Below, piece after piece: positions 1-7,587 of a stretch of 64,000 nt of DNA. The notes beneath the pieces are model-generated. The model worked only from the letters and a program-made list of their open reading frames with translations. It was not told the DNA's origin and did no database searches. The stretch is from Pseudomonadota bacterium. Lineage in GTDB: Bacteria > Pseudomonadota > Gammaproteobacteria > Steroidobacterales > Woeseiaceae. The stretch is from positions 124,001-188,000 of the forward strand of contig JADFSP010000001.1 in NCBI GenBank assembly GCA_022560695.1, written 5' to 3'. Both the position numbers and the translations under genes were made by a program. Each line of letters begins with the position of its first letter. Within the stretch, counting starts at the first letter, position 1.

Positions 1-1052
1 ACGTATTGCGGCCGCGCGCCAGCCTTGCGACTCGAGAACAGGTTCTTTCTGTACTGCCGCTCGCCTGCCGCTATCAGGTGGTTCGCACTATCGAGTATTG
101 GCTGCGTCGAGCGGTAATTTTCTTCCAGAACGACGACCGTCGCCGACGGCGTGAACCGGTCCGCAAAGCCGAGAATGTTTTCGACTTCAGCCGCACGAAA
201 AGAATAAATCGACTGCGCGTCATCGCCAACGACCGTGACGCCGTTGCCGTCCGGTCTGAGGGCCTGCAGCACCTGCGCCTGCACAAGATTCGTGTCCTGA
301 TACTCATCGACCAGGATGTGATCGAACCACGAACTGATTTCAGCGGCAAACTCCTCCTCGGCGACGAGATGGCTCCAATAGAGCAGCAAATCATCGTAGT
401 CGAGCACCTGGCATTGTTGTTTGCGCGTCACGAAATTTCGGAACAGCTCGCAAAGTTCGGCCTCCCAGTCGATGCACCAGGGGTATGCCTCGTGAAGTGT
501 GTCTGACAAGGATTTCTGGGTGTTGACGCAACGTGAGTAGATCGCGAGGCAAGTATCTTTTTTCGGAAACCGCCGCGACTTGCCAGAGAGCCTGAGTTCA
601 TGCCGGACGACGTCCATCACATCGGCGGCATCACCGCGGTCGAGAACCGAAAATCCGGGGTCGAGACCGAGATTCGCGGCGTAACGCCTGAGCATCCGAT
701 TGGCGATCGAGTGAAACGTCCCTGACCAGGGAAGGATCGCCGCATCTGCCCGCGGCGCGTCACGTTGCGACAATGCGGCTCGCACGATGGCTTCGGCGCG
801 GCGCGTCATCTCCTGTGCTGCGCGTCGCGTAAACGTCAACAGCAGGATGCGTTGCGGATCGACGCCCTCGATGATCAGATGAGCAACCCTGTAAGCGAGC
901 GTCATCGTCTTGCCCGTGCCGGCACCCGCGATGACGAGCAATGGACCCGCAGCAAATGTCCCGCCGGCGGCACGCGCTCCATACACGGCGGCCCGACGTT
1001 GCGCCTGGTTGAGCGTGTCGAGGTAATCGTGTCGCAGGCAAGCCTCTTGCAC
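1..1052 (-). CDS. UvrD/Rep-type superfamily 1A DNA helicase (N-terminal part; gene runs off the left edge)
   Basis: ATP-dependent 3'-5' DNA helicase of the UvrD/PcrA/Rep kind, acting in repair or replication restart. The visible 350 residues carry Q-motif residues (LNQAQRRA), Walker A (AGAGTGKT), motif Ia (LLLTFTRRAA), motif II (HILVDEYQDTN), motif III (VVGDDAQSIYSFR) and motif IV (EENYRST) in order. The window ends shortly after motif IV, so the 2B and C-terminal domains are outside it. The start is GTG at 1052 with GGAG five bases upstream. A canonical LexA box lies about 20 bases upstream, as in E. coli uvrD. Whether this is the housekeeping UvrD or an additional paralog cannot be told from half a protein. 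Confidence 0.85.
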   Translation of the reverse strand, partial: MQEACLRHDYLDTLNQAQRRAAVYGARAAGGTFAAGPLLVIAGAGTGKTMTLAYRVAHLIIEGVDPQRILLLTFTRRAAQEMTRRAEAIVRAALSQRDAPRADAAILPWSGTFHSIANRMLRRYAANLGLDPGFSVLDRGDAADVMDVVRHELRLSGKSRRFPKKDTCLAIYSRCVNTQKSLSDTLHEAYPWCIDWEAELCELFRNFVTRKQQCQVLDYDDLLLYWSHLVAEEEFAAEISSWFDHILVDEYQDTNLVQAQVLQALRPDGNGVTVVGDDAQSIYSFRAAEVENILGFADRFTPSATVVVLEENYRSTQPILDSANHLIAAGERQYRKNLFSSRKAGARPQY

Positions 1053-1073
1053 CGTGGCTCCAGAGCAGCAAAA

Positions 1074-1089
1074 CTGTATTTTTATACAG
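1074..1089 (-). promoter_or_regulatory. LexA (SOS) box controlling the UvrD-type helicase
   Basis: CTG-N10-CAG with an A/T-only spacer, flanked to give ACTGTAT-TTTT-ATACAGT, a perfect 7-bp inverted repeat matching the gammaproteobacterial LexA consensus. It ends 21 bases before the GTG start of the helicase. A TATAAA hexamer inside it (minus strand, 1081-1086) would serve as the -10. The last codons and stop of the upstream hydrolase gene form half of the box. Confidence 0.8.
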
Positions 1090-1996
1090 TACTGGATGGA
1101 TTTACAAGGTCAGGGGCGAAGAAGTCTTCGATCGCACGTGCCAGTTCGCGCGGCGCTTCGAAGTGCAGCATGTGGCCGGCGTTATCGATCACGAGGGGTC
1201 TTGAGTTCGGAAACGGCAGTTGCAGTCCGCCCCGGGCTGGCCCGGGATCCGTCGCCCTGGCGAAGTCACTGTCGCCACCGGCCACCAGCAGCACATCAGC
1301 CGTCGCACAGCGCCAGCATGCCTCGGCCTCGGCACGACGATACAAGACGGCGTTCGGCAGCCTGTGCAGCGCGTCTGCGCGCAGCCGGATGCCGTCCTGA
1401 GCAGCTTCGCCCCACTCGCGAGCAACGAAATCTGCCTGCTTCGATGTCATGCCCGGGGCCCGCCTGGCGATGCGTTTGGCCAGTGCCTTGTAATCCGGAT
1501 ATCGGGAGAAAGCAGACGGCGCGCGCCCCTGTTCGATCCAGTTGCGAAATCGCTCTGGCGCGTCATTGGGCTCCGCATCCGCAAGCCCGAAGCCCTCGAT
1601 ATTGACGAATGCGCGCACCCTGTCAGGCATCACGCCGGCATAGAGGCCCGCAACGTTGGCGCCCATGCTGTGACCGACAAGCCGTACCGCCTGAGACGGG
1701 CTGTAGAGCGCCAGCAGTTGATCGAGGTCCGCCAGATAGTCCGGAAACCAGTACGCCGAGACATTGCAGGTCGAACCGCCAAATCCTCGCCAGTCCGGAG
1801 CGACAATGAACCAGTCGCGTTTCATTTCATCGACGACGAACTGAAATGTCGAGCCAGTATCACCCCAGCCATGCAGATACAGGATCAGCGGCGCATCGCG
1901 ATTGCCCCACTCGGACACCAGATAGTCGACGCCACGAATAGTGTGCCGAACAATTTTGCGCGGAACCTCAGGGATATAGTTCGATTCGTCGGCCAT
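1082..1996 (-). CDS. alpha/beta hydrolase
   Basis: Soluble alpha/beta-hydrolase-fold enzyme of 304 residues; the substrate is not predictable. Visible are the oxyanion-hole motif HGWGD, the nucleophile elbow GHSMG, a late acid (GGDSDF) and the catalytic histidine (NAGHMLHFE), in the usual order and spacing. There is no signal peptide. GTG at 1999 and ATG at 1996 are adjacent possible starts; ATG has AAGG seven bases upstream and is preferred. The gene points toward the helicase, and its stop codon lies inside the LexA box of that gene, so both could be read from an upstream promoter while the helicase also has its own SOS promoter. Confidence 0.8.
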   Translation of the reverse strand: MADESNYIPEVPRKIVRHTIRGVDYLVSEWGNRDAPLILYLHGWGDTGSTFQFVVDEMKRDWFIVAPDWRGFGGSTCNVSAYWFPDYLADLDQLLALYSPSQAVRLVGHSMGANVAGLYAGVMPDRVRAFVNIEGFGLADAEPNDAPERFRNWIEQGRAPSAFSRYPDYKALAKRIARRAPGMTSKQADFVAREWGEAAQDGIRLRADALHRLPNAVLYRRAEAEACWRCATADVLLVAGGDSDFARATDPGPARGGLQLPFPNSRPLVIDNAGHMLHFEAPRELARAIEDFFAPDLVNPSSTV

Positions 1997-2280
1997 CACA
2001 CGACCTTATTTGCAGGGCTTGCAGTTTAGTGCCGTTACGCAAAGTCGCAAAACGACACGCTGGCTGACGGTCTGCTTTTGTCCGCCCGCTCGTGTATAAA
2101 CGGATTCGTGCAACCCTGGTACCCGGGACACTCGCGGTCACCAGGCGCTTTGATTGCGCCCCGCCCGGTGGCTGTATCATGATTGTCGGTGTGCCGTTTG
2201 TCACACTCATCGGCCGCGTGCTGCTGCTGATTCTTTGGCCGCTGGCGCCGGTCTGATGGCAATGTGCCAGGAAAACCATC

Positions 2281-3495
2281 GTGAGTGAACGAATCATCAT
2301 CATTGGCGCCGGTCACGCGGCGGGTCAAGCTGTCGCAGCGCTCAAACAAAGGAAATTCGCGGGCAATATTGTACTCGTTGGCGAAGAGCCTTATCTGCCT
2401 TATCAACGACCGCCGCTATCCAAGAAATTTCTTGCCGGTGACATGCCACCCGAGCGCCTGTATTTCAAGCCGCCCGGGTTTTACGAAGACCCGAACATCG
2501 AGGTACGCCTGAAAACGAGAGTTGCGGAAATTGATCCGGATCGTCGCCGTGTGAGCACGTCCGCTGGCGATGTCATTGTCTATGACAAGCTGATCCTTGC
2601 GACCGGTTCGCGCGCCCGGCGGTTGCCTGTCGATGGAGTTGATTTAGCCGGCGTTCACTATCTGCGCAGCATCGACGACGTCAATCGCATCCGCGCAGAG
2701 ATCGAACGCGCGCAACGCGTTGTGATCGTCGGCGCCGGTTATATCGGCCTTGAAGTTGCGGCGGTAATACGGCAACTCGGGCTCGACGTCACGGTCCTCG
2801 AAATGGCCGACCACGTCATGAGTCGTGTCGTGTCCCCGCAAGTCTCTGCTTTTTACGAGGCCGAGCACATCGCTCACGGCGTGAACCTGATGTTGTCAAC
2901 CGGGCTCGCCGCGTTTCGCGGCAACGACCGCGTTGGCAGCGTCGAAACCACGGATGGACAGACCGTCGCGGCCGACCTCGTCATCATCGGCGTCGGCATC
3001 GTGCCAAATACCGAGCTCGCGTCCGCCGCGGGGCTCAGCGTCGACGACGGTATTGTCGTAGACGATCGCTGTCGGGCTTCGGATCCGGATATCTATGCCA
3101 TCGGAGACTGCACATCGCATCCGAGCCGGATTTATAATCGCCGCGTGCGGCTCGAATCAGTACACAACGCGCTGGAACAGGCCAAGACTGCGGCGGCCAA
3201 CATCGCCGGTGACGATGTGCGCTACACGCAGGTACCGTGGTTCTGGTCCGATCAGTACGACCTCAAGTTGCAGATCGCCGGGCTTTCCTCCGGGTATGAC
3301 CAGGTTCTGCTTCGAGGGGATCCGGGCCGTCGTTCGTTCGCGTGCCTGTATCTTAAAGACGGCCGTCTGATCGCCGTCGACGGAATCAACTCACCTCACG
3401 ACTTCATGCAATCCAAGGTGCTGATCGCCAGCCGCGCGAAACCTGATCCGCAACGACTCGTGGACACCGGTGTTGCACTGAAGGATCTCTCTTAA
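2281..3495 (+). CDS. FAD-dependent NAD(P)H:ferredoxin/rubredoxin reductase family oxidoreductase
   Basis: Two-dinucleotide-binding-domain flavoprotein of 404 residues, like the reductases (BphA4, putidaredoxin and rhodocoxin reductase) that pass electrons from NAD(P)H to a ferredoxin. The FAD fingerprint IIIGAGHAAGQA is at the N-terminus, PYQRPPLSK follows, the NAD(P) fingerprint VVIVGAGYIGLEVAA is near residue 150, and the second FAD motif IYAIGDCTSHP is near 277. The C-terminal reductase domain contains PWFWSDQYDLKLQIAG, typical of this subfamily. The start is GTG with AGGA nine bases upstream. No ferredoxin, oxygenase or P450 gene is adjacent, so the electron acceptor is unknown. Confidence 0.85.
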   Translation: MSERIIIIGAGHAAGQAVAALKQRKFAGNIVLVGEEPYLPYQRPPLSKKFLAGDMPPERLYFKPPGFYEDPNIEVRLKTRVAEIDPDRRRVSTSAGDVIVYDKLILATGSRARRLPVDGVDLAGVHYLRSIDDVNRIRAEIERAQRVVIVGAGYIGLEVAAVIRQLGLDVTVLEMADHVMSRVVSPQVSAFYEAEHIAHGVNLMLSTGLAAFRGNDRVGSVETTDGQTVAADLVIIGVGIVPNTELASAAGLSVDDGIVVDDRCRASDPDIYAIGDCTSHPSRIYNRRVRLESVHNALEQAKTAAANIAGDDVRYTQVPWFWSDQYDLKLQIAGLSSGYDQVLLRGDPGRRSFACLYLKDGRLIAVDGINSPHDFMQSKVLIASRAKPDPQRLVDTGVALKDLS

Positions 3496-3519
3496 CGCAC
3501 CTGGCGCCGGAAGCGCGAC

Positions 3520-4230
3520 CTACTCTGCGGCGAACTCTGAGGCCAGCGCACCGTCTTCGCTGCGCAGCTCGATCGTCAGATGGCCATCCATCGCGAGCGG
3601 GCCGCTTTCGACGGAATACACTCGCGCCGACAGCGCCTCGACGGCCGCCATTTGACGATTGCTGAATTCACCGCTACCACCGATGACACGCGCGGTTCCC
3701 AATGCGCCGGGCCCGGCCGTCGTGTTGCCATTCCAGACACCCTTCCAGTTATCGGCCGAACTCCAGTAGGCGGGTGCGATGACTTCGCGCGCGTACGACC
3801 AGAAATTTTCAGTCTGTTCAATGAACAGACTGCCGCGTCCCGGCAAGTAGATATGCCATATGCTGTCAACCAGCATCTCAGCCTTGATCAGGCGCGTGCT
3901 CTCGGAGTCCGACGTGATCTTGACGCCCAGGCCGACCACCGCATTGCGGCTGTTCGTCAGTACCGTGACCAGTACCTCGGTGTGGCGAATCGAGGCTTCC
4001 CATAGCTGAAGTACTTTTGCCGGCTTCGGGCGTACCTGCGAATTTCCGTTATTCGTAAAAACGATCGCGTCTCCTGCCACGGCAGAGTAATTGAGACTGA
4101 TCAGCTCGTTATCACTGACTGCTAACGGCGACAGGGGGTTGGCGGAGGCGAGCGGGTTGAAAAACATCAATACGATTGTAGTAGCCGCACCGACAAAAAA
4201 CCCGATGATCACCATGATCAGATATTTCAT
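3520..4230 (-). CDS. membrane-anchored protein of unknown function (paralog of the upstream gene)
   Basis: 236 residues that I do not recognise. An N-terminal hydrophobic segment (about residues 4-26) should act as a signal anchor, leaving the rest in the periplasm. The body contains WHIYLPGRGSLFIEQTENFW, which aligns by eye with the LPARGSAFVMMRPE stretch of the gene just upstream, and both have an ELISL/ELFHI-type strand after the anchor, so the two are probably diverged duplicates. Its ATG overlaps the upstream stop by four bases, indicating translational coupling. It ends 24 bases from the convergent flavoprotein gene. Confidence 0.6.
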   Translation of the reverse strand: MKYLIMVIIGFFVGAATTIVLMFFNPLASANPLSPLAVSDNELISLNYSAVAGDAIVFTNNGNSQVRPKPAKVLQLWEASIRHTEVLVTVLTNSRNAVVGLGVKITSDSESTRLIKAEMLVDSIWHIYLPGRGSLFIEQTENFWSYAREVIAPAYWSSADNWKGVWNGNTTAGPGALGTARVIGGSGEFSNRQMAAVEALSARVYSVESGPLAMDGHLTIELRSEDGALASEFAAE

Positions 4231-4802
4231 TGGATATCTTCCGCGATTCCGACGAACTCCGTCAGCAGTTCGAAGCGGCCCTCAGGCGCATCTTCACTGC
4301 CAGACGTGTCCGGCACCCAGCGCTCGGTCACGCGACCACGCAGGCCATCGAACTCACGCGTTCCTGCGCGCAGATGACCGATGCGATGAACGCCGCCGAT
4401 GATTTCAGGCCGCATCATCACGAATGCCGAGCCGCGTGCCGGTAAATGCAATACCCATTCAATGCTATCGCCTACCTTGTCACTGCTCGCGGCCATCCGG
4501 CTGGCAATACCCACGACCACGTCCCTGACGTTTCGGATCTTGAATAACTCAGCACGTATGTTGGCAAATTGCAGGTCTTCCGGCCATTCGAGGCCCGGTG
4601 GCAACGGATTGCTCTGTCCAGACGCGCCGATCAGGATCCGATCCATCGGCACGTTGATATGAAACAGTTCTGTATTGCCGCCATTCTTGGTCACCGCGAT
4701 AATGGATGTCTCGCGATGCTGATCGACGACGGGCACAAAGTACACGGCTGTGACCGCTGCAACGGCGCCCAGCACTATTCCGGCCATTAAGGACTTGAAC
4801 AT
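4227..4802 (-). CDS. membrane-anchored protein of unknown function (paralog of the downstream gene)
   Basis: 191 residues with no family I can name. It begins with a hydrophobic segment (about residues 3-25, ending PVV) that should serve as signal anchor, followed by an extracytoplasmic domain. It shares the LPxRGSxF motif and overall layout with the next gene and overlaps it by ATGA, so the two proteins are likely made together and may form a complex. The first gene of this small operon, preceded by about 270 bases that hold its promoter. Confidence 0.6.
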   Translation of the reverse strand: MFKSLMAGIVLGAVAAVTAVYFVPVVDQHRETSIIAVTKNGGNTELFHINVPMDRILIGASGQSNPLPPGLEWPEDLQFANIRAELFKIRNVRDVVVGIASRMAASSDKVGDSIEWVLHLPARGSAFVMMRPEIIGGVHRIGHLRAGTREFDGLRGRVTERWVPDTSGSEDAPEGRFELLTEFVGIAEDIQ

Positions 4803-5073
4803 GTTATGCGTCGATCCCCCGCCCGACAGGCGATTTCTGCAAGTTTAGTTAAATTGACCGTGGACCCACAATGCCGCAAGCCCAATCTGTGACCCAGCGC
4901 ACACCCGGTGCTTGCATTGCCGGTATTTCAGCCGGTTAAGTGCCTAAAATTACAGGACATTTCGTGGCACCGAAGATACAAGTACAATCCGCCGACGTGT
5001 AGATTTCGAGCCGCGCCGGTGCACATGAGAAAACCGATTTCGCCTGTGGTCATGCACGGTCGTAAGCTGCCGA
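4803..5073. other. intergenic region, no gene seen
   Basis: Separates gshA (which ends at 5074 on the minus strand) from the start of the paralogous membrane-protein pair. It must hold the promoter for that pair. I see no strong hairpin with a T-run, no RNA gene and no coding-like frame with a ribosome binding site. Confidence 0.5.
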
Positions 5074-6666
5074 TCATTCGGCGTCGAAGTATCGCGCCAG
5101 GTATTCGTCGAGGCTGATATCGTCCGCCGCCTCGACATCACGCTGTCGTTGCAGGGAATCCCGTGCTTCGCGTTGAAGTTCCTTTTTCGTTTCGTCGGAC
5201 AGCGGCGCGATGGACGCGAAATAATTCTTGTGACTGTTTGCGACTGACAACGCGAATTCGAAAAAACCGGTGTTCGCCTGACGCAATTCTTCGAGAATAC
5301 GCGCCGACGGCGTTTTTTCCGGATGCCTGACGAGTGATTGCATCAAATTGACCGCCTTCCCGTAACTATCGCTACCTTCACCTCTGTCGATCAGTGCTGC
5401 GACCGCCGCCACCTTTTCGAGAATCTCGCCGGCCCACTTTATGAGAGATACGCGCGCGCCGCCTCGGTGCAGGCGCAACGTCGGGTCTCGCCCATTTTTG
5501 GCCGTCTGCGAATGATTACAATTGGCCTCAGCGAGTGACTCATCGTCAAAAGCGGGGCTGTCCTCCAGCAAACAGTAAATCAGGAAAGCCTCCATGAAAC
5601 GCATCGTATTTTGATTCAGGCCGGCCGGATCGAAAATATTAATATCAAGCGAGCGTATCTCAACGTATTCGATTCCACCTCTTCTCAACGCCGCGGTTGG
5701 GTGCTCGCCCGATTTTGCAACGCGCTTGGGTCGAATCGAGCTGTAATACTCGTTCTCGATCTGCAGCCGGTTGGCATTGAGCTGGCGATACACGTCGCCC
5801 ACCTTGACTCCGATCTCTTCATAGGCGGGTTCCGGCGTACGAATCGCTTCACTGAGATCAGCGATATAGTCGTCGAGGCTGTTGAGTGAAATAGCTATGC
5901 GCGCCTGACTTTGATTGGTATAGCCGAGATCGCTCATGCGCAGTGACGTACCGAACGGCTCGTAATAAGTATCGTCACTGAATGACGGCAAATTCACATC
6001 CGCGCCGCTCGTGAATGATTTGCACAATGCGGGCGATGCGCCGAACAGATACAGTGCCAGCCAGCCGAACCGCCTGAAGTTGCGTATCAGGCACAGGTAT
6101 TGATCGGAACGAAAATCACTTTCAGTACGCGTGTCACCGCAGACCTTCTGATACTGCGGCCAAAAAGCGTCCGGAAGTGAATAGTTGAAATGCACGCCTG
6201 CGATAGTCTGCATTTGCCGACCGTAACGATAACCAAGACCGCGTCGATAGATGGTCTTCATCTGTCCGACATTCGACGGCCCGTAACGTGCCAGAGGAAT
6301 CTCGACATCGTCCGGAGCCCGGCATGGCATACTCGTTACCCACAGCAGTTCACGGCCGAGTCGTTCATAAGTGAATTGTTGCACGTCGCACATGGACCCA
6401 AGCGTCTCCCATGTACTGGCCAATGGAGGCGTTACGAATTCCAGCAAGGCCTCGGAGAAATCCGTTGTGATGAAACGATTGGTCAGGGCTGAACCAAGCG
6501 CTTTCGGATGCGGCGTTTGTGACAGGAAGCCGTTCATGTCGATGCGTAATGACTCCTTCTCGACGCCCTTCAGACCACCGCCGATCGTATTACCGGGTAT
6601 TGCTGCCAGTGCGTCGTAACGCTTTTCAAATTCCTCGCTCAAGCTCTCTCTCTGTGTTGAGGCCAT
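5074..6666 (-). CDS. gshA: glutamate-cysteine ligase (gamma-glutamylcysteine synthetase)
   Basis: Catalyses ATP-dependent joining of L-glutamate and L-cysteine, the first and rate-setting step of glutathione synthesis, in the cytoplasm. The 530-residue length and the motifs VEKESLRI, HPKALGSALTN, TTDFSEALLEF, AGVHFNYSLPDAFW and EIRSLDINIF are those of the proteobacterial (E. coli GshA) class. The ATG at 6666 places the first conserved motif close to its position in E. coli and has GGAG upstream, though only four bases away; an in-frame ATG at 6711 would add 15 residues. It stands alone; gshB is not in the window. It is divergent from the bactofilin gene. Confidence 0.93.
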   Translation of the reverse strand: MASTQRESLSEEFEKRYDALAAIPGNTIGGGLKGVEKESLRIDMNGFLSQTPHPKALGSALTNRFITTDFSEALLEFVTPPLASTWETLGSMCDVQQFTYERLGRELLWVTSMPCRAPDDVEIPLARYGPSNVGQMKTIYRRGLGYRYGRQMQTIAGVHFNYSLPDAFWPQYQKVCGDTRTESDFRSDQYLCLIRNFRRFGWLALYLFGASPALCKSFTSGADVNLPSFSDDTYYEPFGTSLRMSDLGYTNQSQARIAISLNSLDDYIADLSEAIRTPEPAYEEIGVKVGDVYRQLNANRLQIENEYYSSIRPKRVAKSGEHPTAALRRGGIEYVEIRSLDINIFDPAGLNQNTMRFMEAFLIYCLLEDSPAFDDESLAEANCNHSQTAKNGRDPTLRLHRGGARVSLIKWAGEILEKVAAVAALIDRGEGSDSYGKAVNLMQSLVRHPEKTPSARILEELRQANTGFFEFALSVANSHKNYFASIAPLSDETKKELQREARDSLQRQRDVEAADDISLDEYLARYFDAE

Positions 6667-6926
6667 TTCACTCCATCGCGTACACGGTTGGCTGCGCACT
6701 TCCGGTGGCATGCTGATCTGCGCCTCGGGCCTGCTCTTTTACCATATGCGCAGCAATTCCGCGTCAGCGCACATGAACCTCGAATGGAGTTCCCTGATCG
6801 ACATCGGCGCGCACAAGGATGCTCGCGCCCGGAAATTACCGGAAATGCTTTAGCACTGACAAACGTGGTTGACTGCAGGTAATATGCGCCTTGTTGTCAG
6901 TGACCTTTACGTGGAGCCAACACCGT

Positions 6927-7331
6927 ATGATCGATTCCCGCCTGCGACGACTCCACGATCAGCCGAAAGGCGCGGTCACACTGATCAATGAAGGCTGCAA
7001 GGTATCAGGCCTGATTACGGGCAGCGGTGATTTCCTGATCAACGGCGAAATCGACGGTGACTGCGACTTGACAGGCACCGTGACGCTTGCCAAGAGTGGC
7101 GTGTGGATCGGCACGATCAAGGCAGACAATATCATCATATCGGGTCACGTCGAGGGCGACATCATCGCAACCGGCCGCGTGGAAATCACCGAGACCGCGA
7201 AAATTGCCGGTACCGTCAGCGCCCGGGCAATCGCGGTTGCCGAAGGCGCCATCGTCGAAGGCGTCATGCGGACTGCGGGGCAAACCGATCCAACCGAGTT
7301 CGTCGAAAAACGCGAGGAGGACGACGACTAG
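6927..7331 (+). CDS. bactofilin family cytoskeletal protein
   Basis: 134 residues with the bactofilin (DUF583) beta-helical core: repeated short strands such as FLINGEIDGDC, GVWIGTIKADN, IIISGHVEGDI and KIAGTVSARAIAV, each with the regular G/I pattern of a right-handed beta helix. Bactofilins polymerise without nucleotide and scaffold cell-shape or wall enzymes at the inner membrane. The N-terminus is short and non-hydrophobic and the tail is acidic (EEDDD). The ATG at 6927 has GGAG ten bases upstream; a longer frame from 6891 is less likely. No peptidase (M23) gene, the common bactofilin neighbour, is adjacent. Confidence 0.85.
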   Translation: MIDSRLRRLHDQPKGAVTLINEGCKVSGLITGSGDFLINGEIDGDCDLTGTVTLAKSGVWIGTIKADNIIISGHVEGDIIATGRVEITETAKIAGTVSARAIAVAEGAIVEGVMRTAGQTDPTEFVEKREEDDD

Positions 7332-7587
7332 ACGCGTACTCATGATGGCTCCGTGTCTCACGGGCGGTTATTTAGTACGAGTCGGAAATATCCGCGCACG
7401 AATCCACCGGATGCTAGACTGGCGCAAAGCGCTGGCACGACCGAACTCACGTCGTCCGGCGGCTCGCGGCAACGTAGCGGCGGATGCCTGAATGCGTTCC
7501 TGTTACGTCCAATAACAACGAGAACGGCGTGCCCCTCCTGGCGCTGACAAACGGCGTGCAGGCCCGGCCAGACGGGATCCATACACG

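Noticed and set aside
2179-2256. 25-codon hydrophobic plus-strand frame (MIVGVPFVTLIGRVLLLILW...) before the flavoprotein gene
   Set aside because: Looks like a possible tiny membrane peptide but has no good ribosome binding site and no independent support; chance is as likely.
7343-7491. Open frame between the bactofilin and GGDEF-EAL genes
   Set aside because: Arg-rich composition typical of an off-frame reading, weak start, no recognisable protein.
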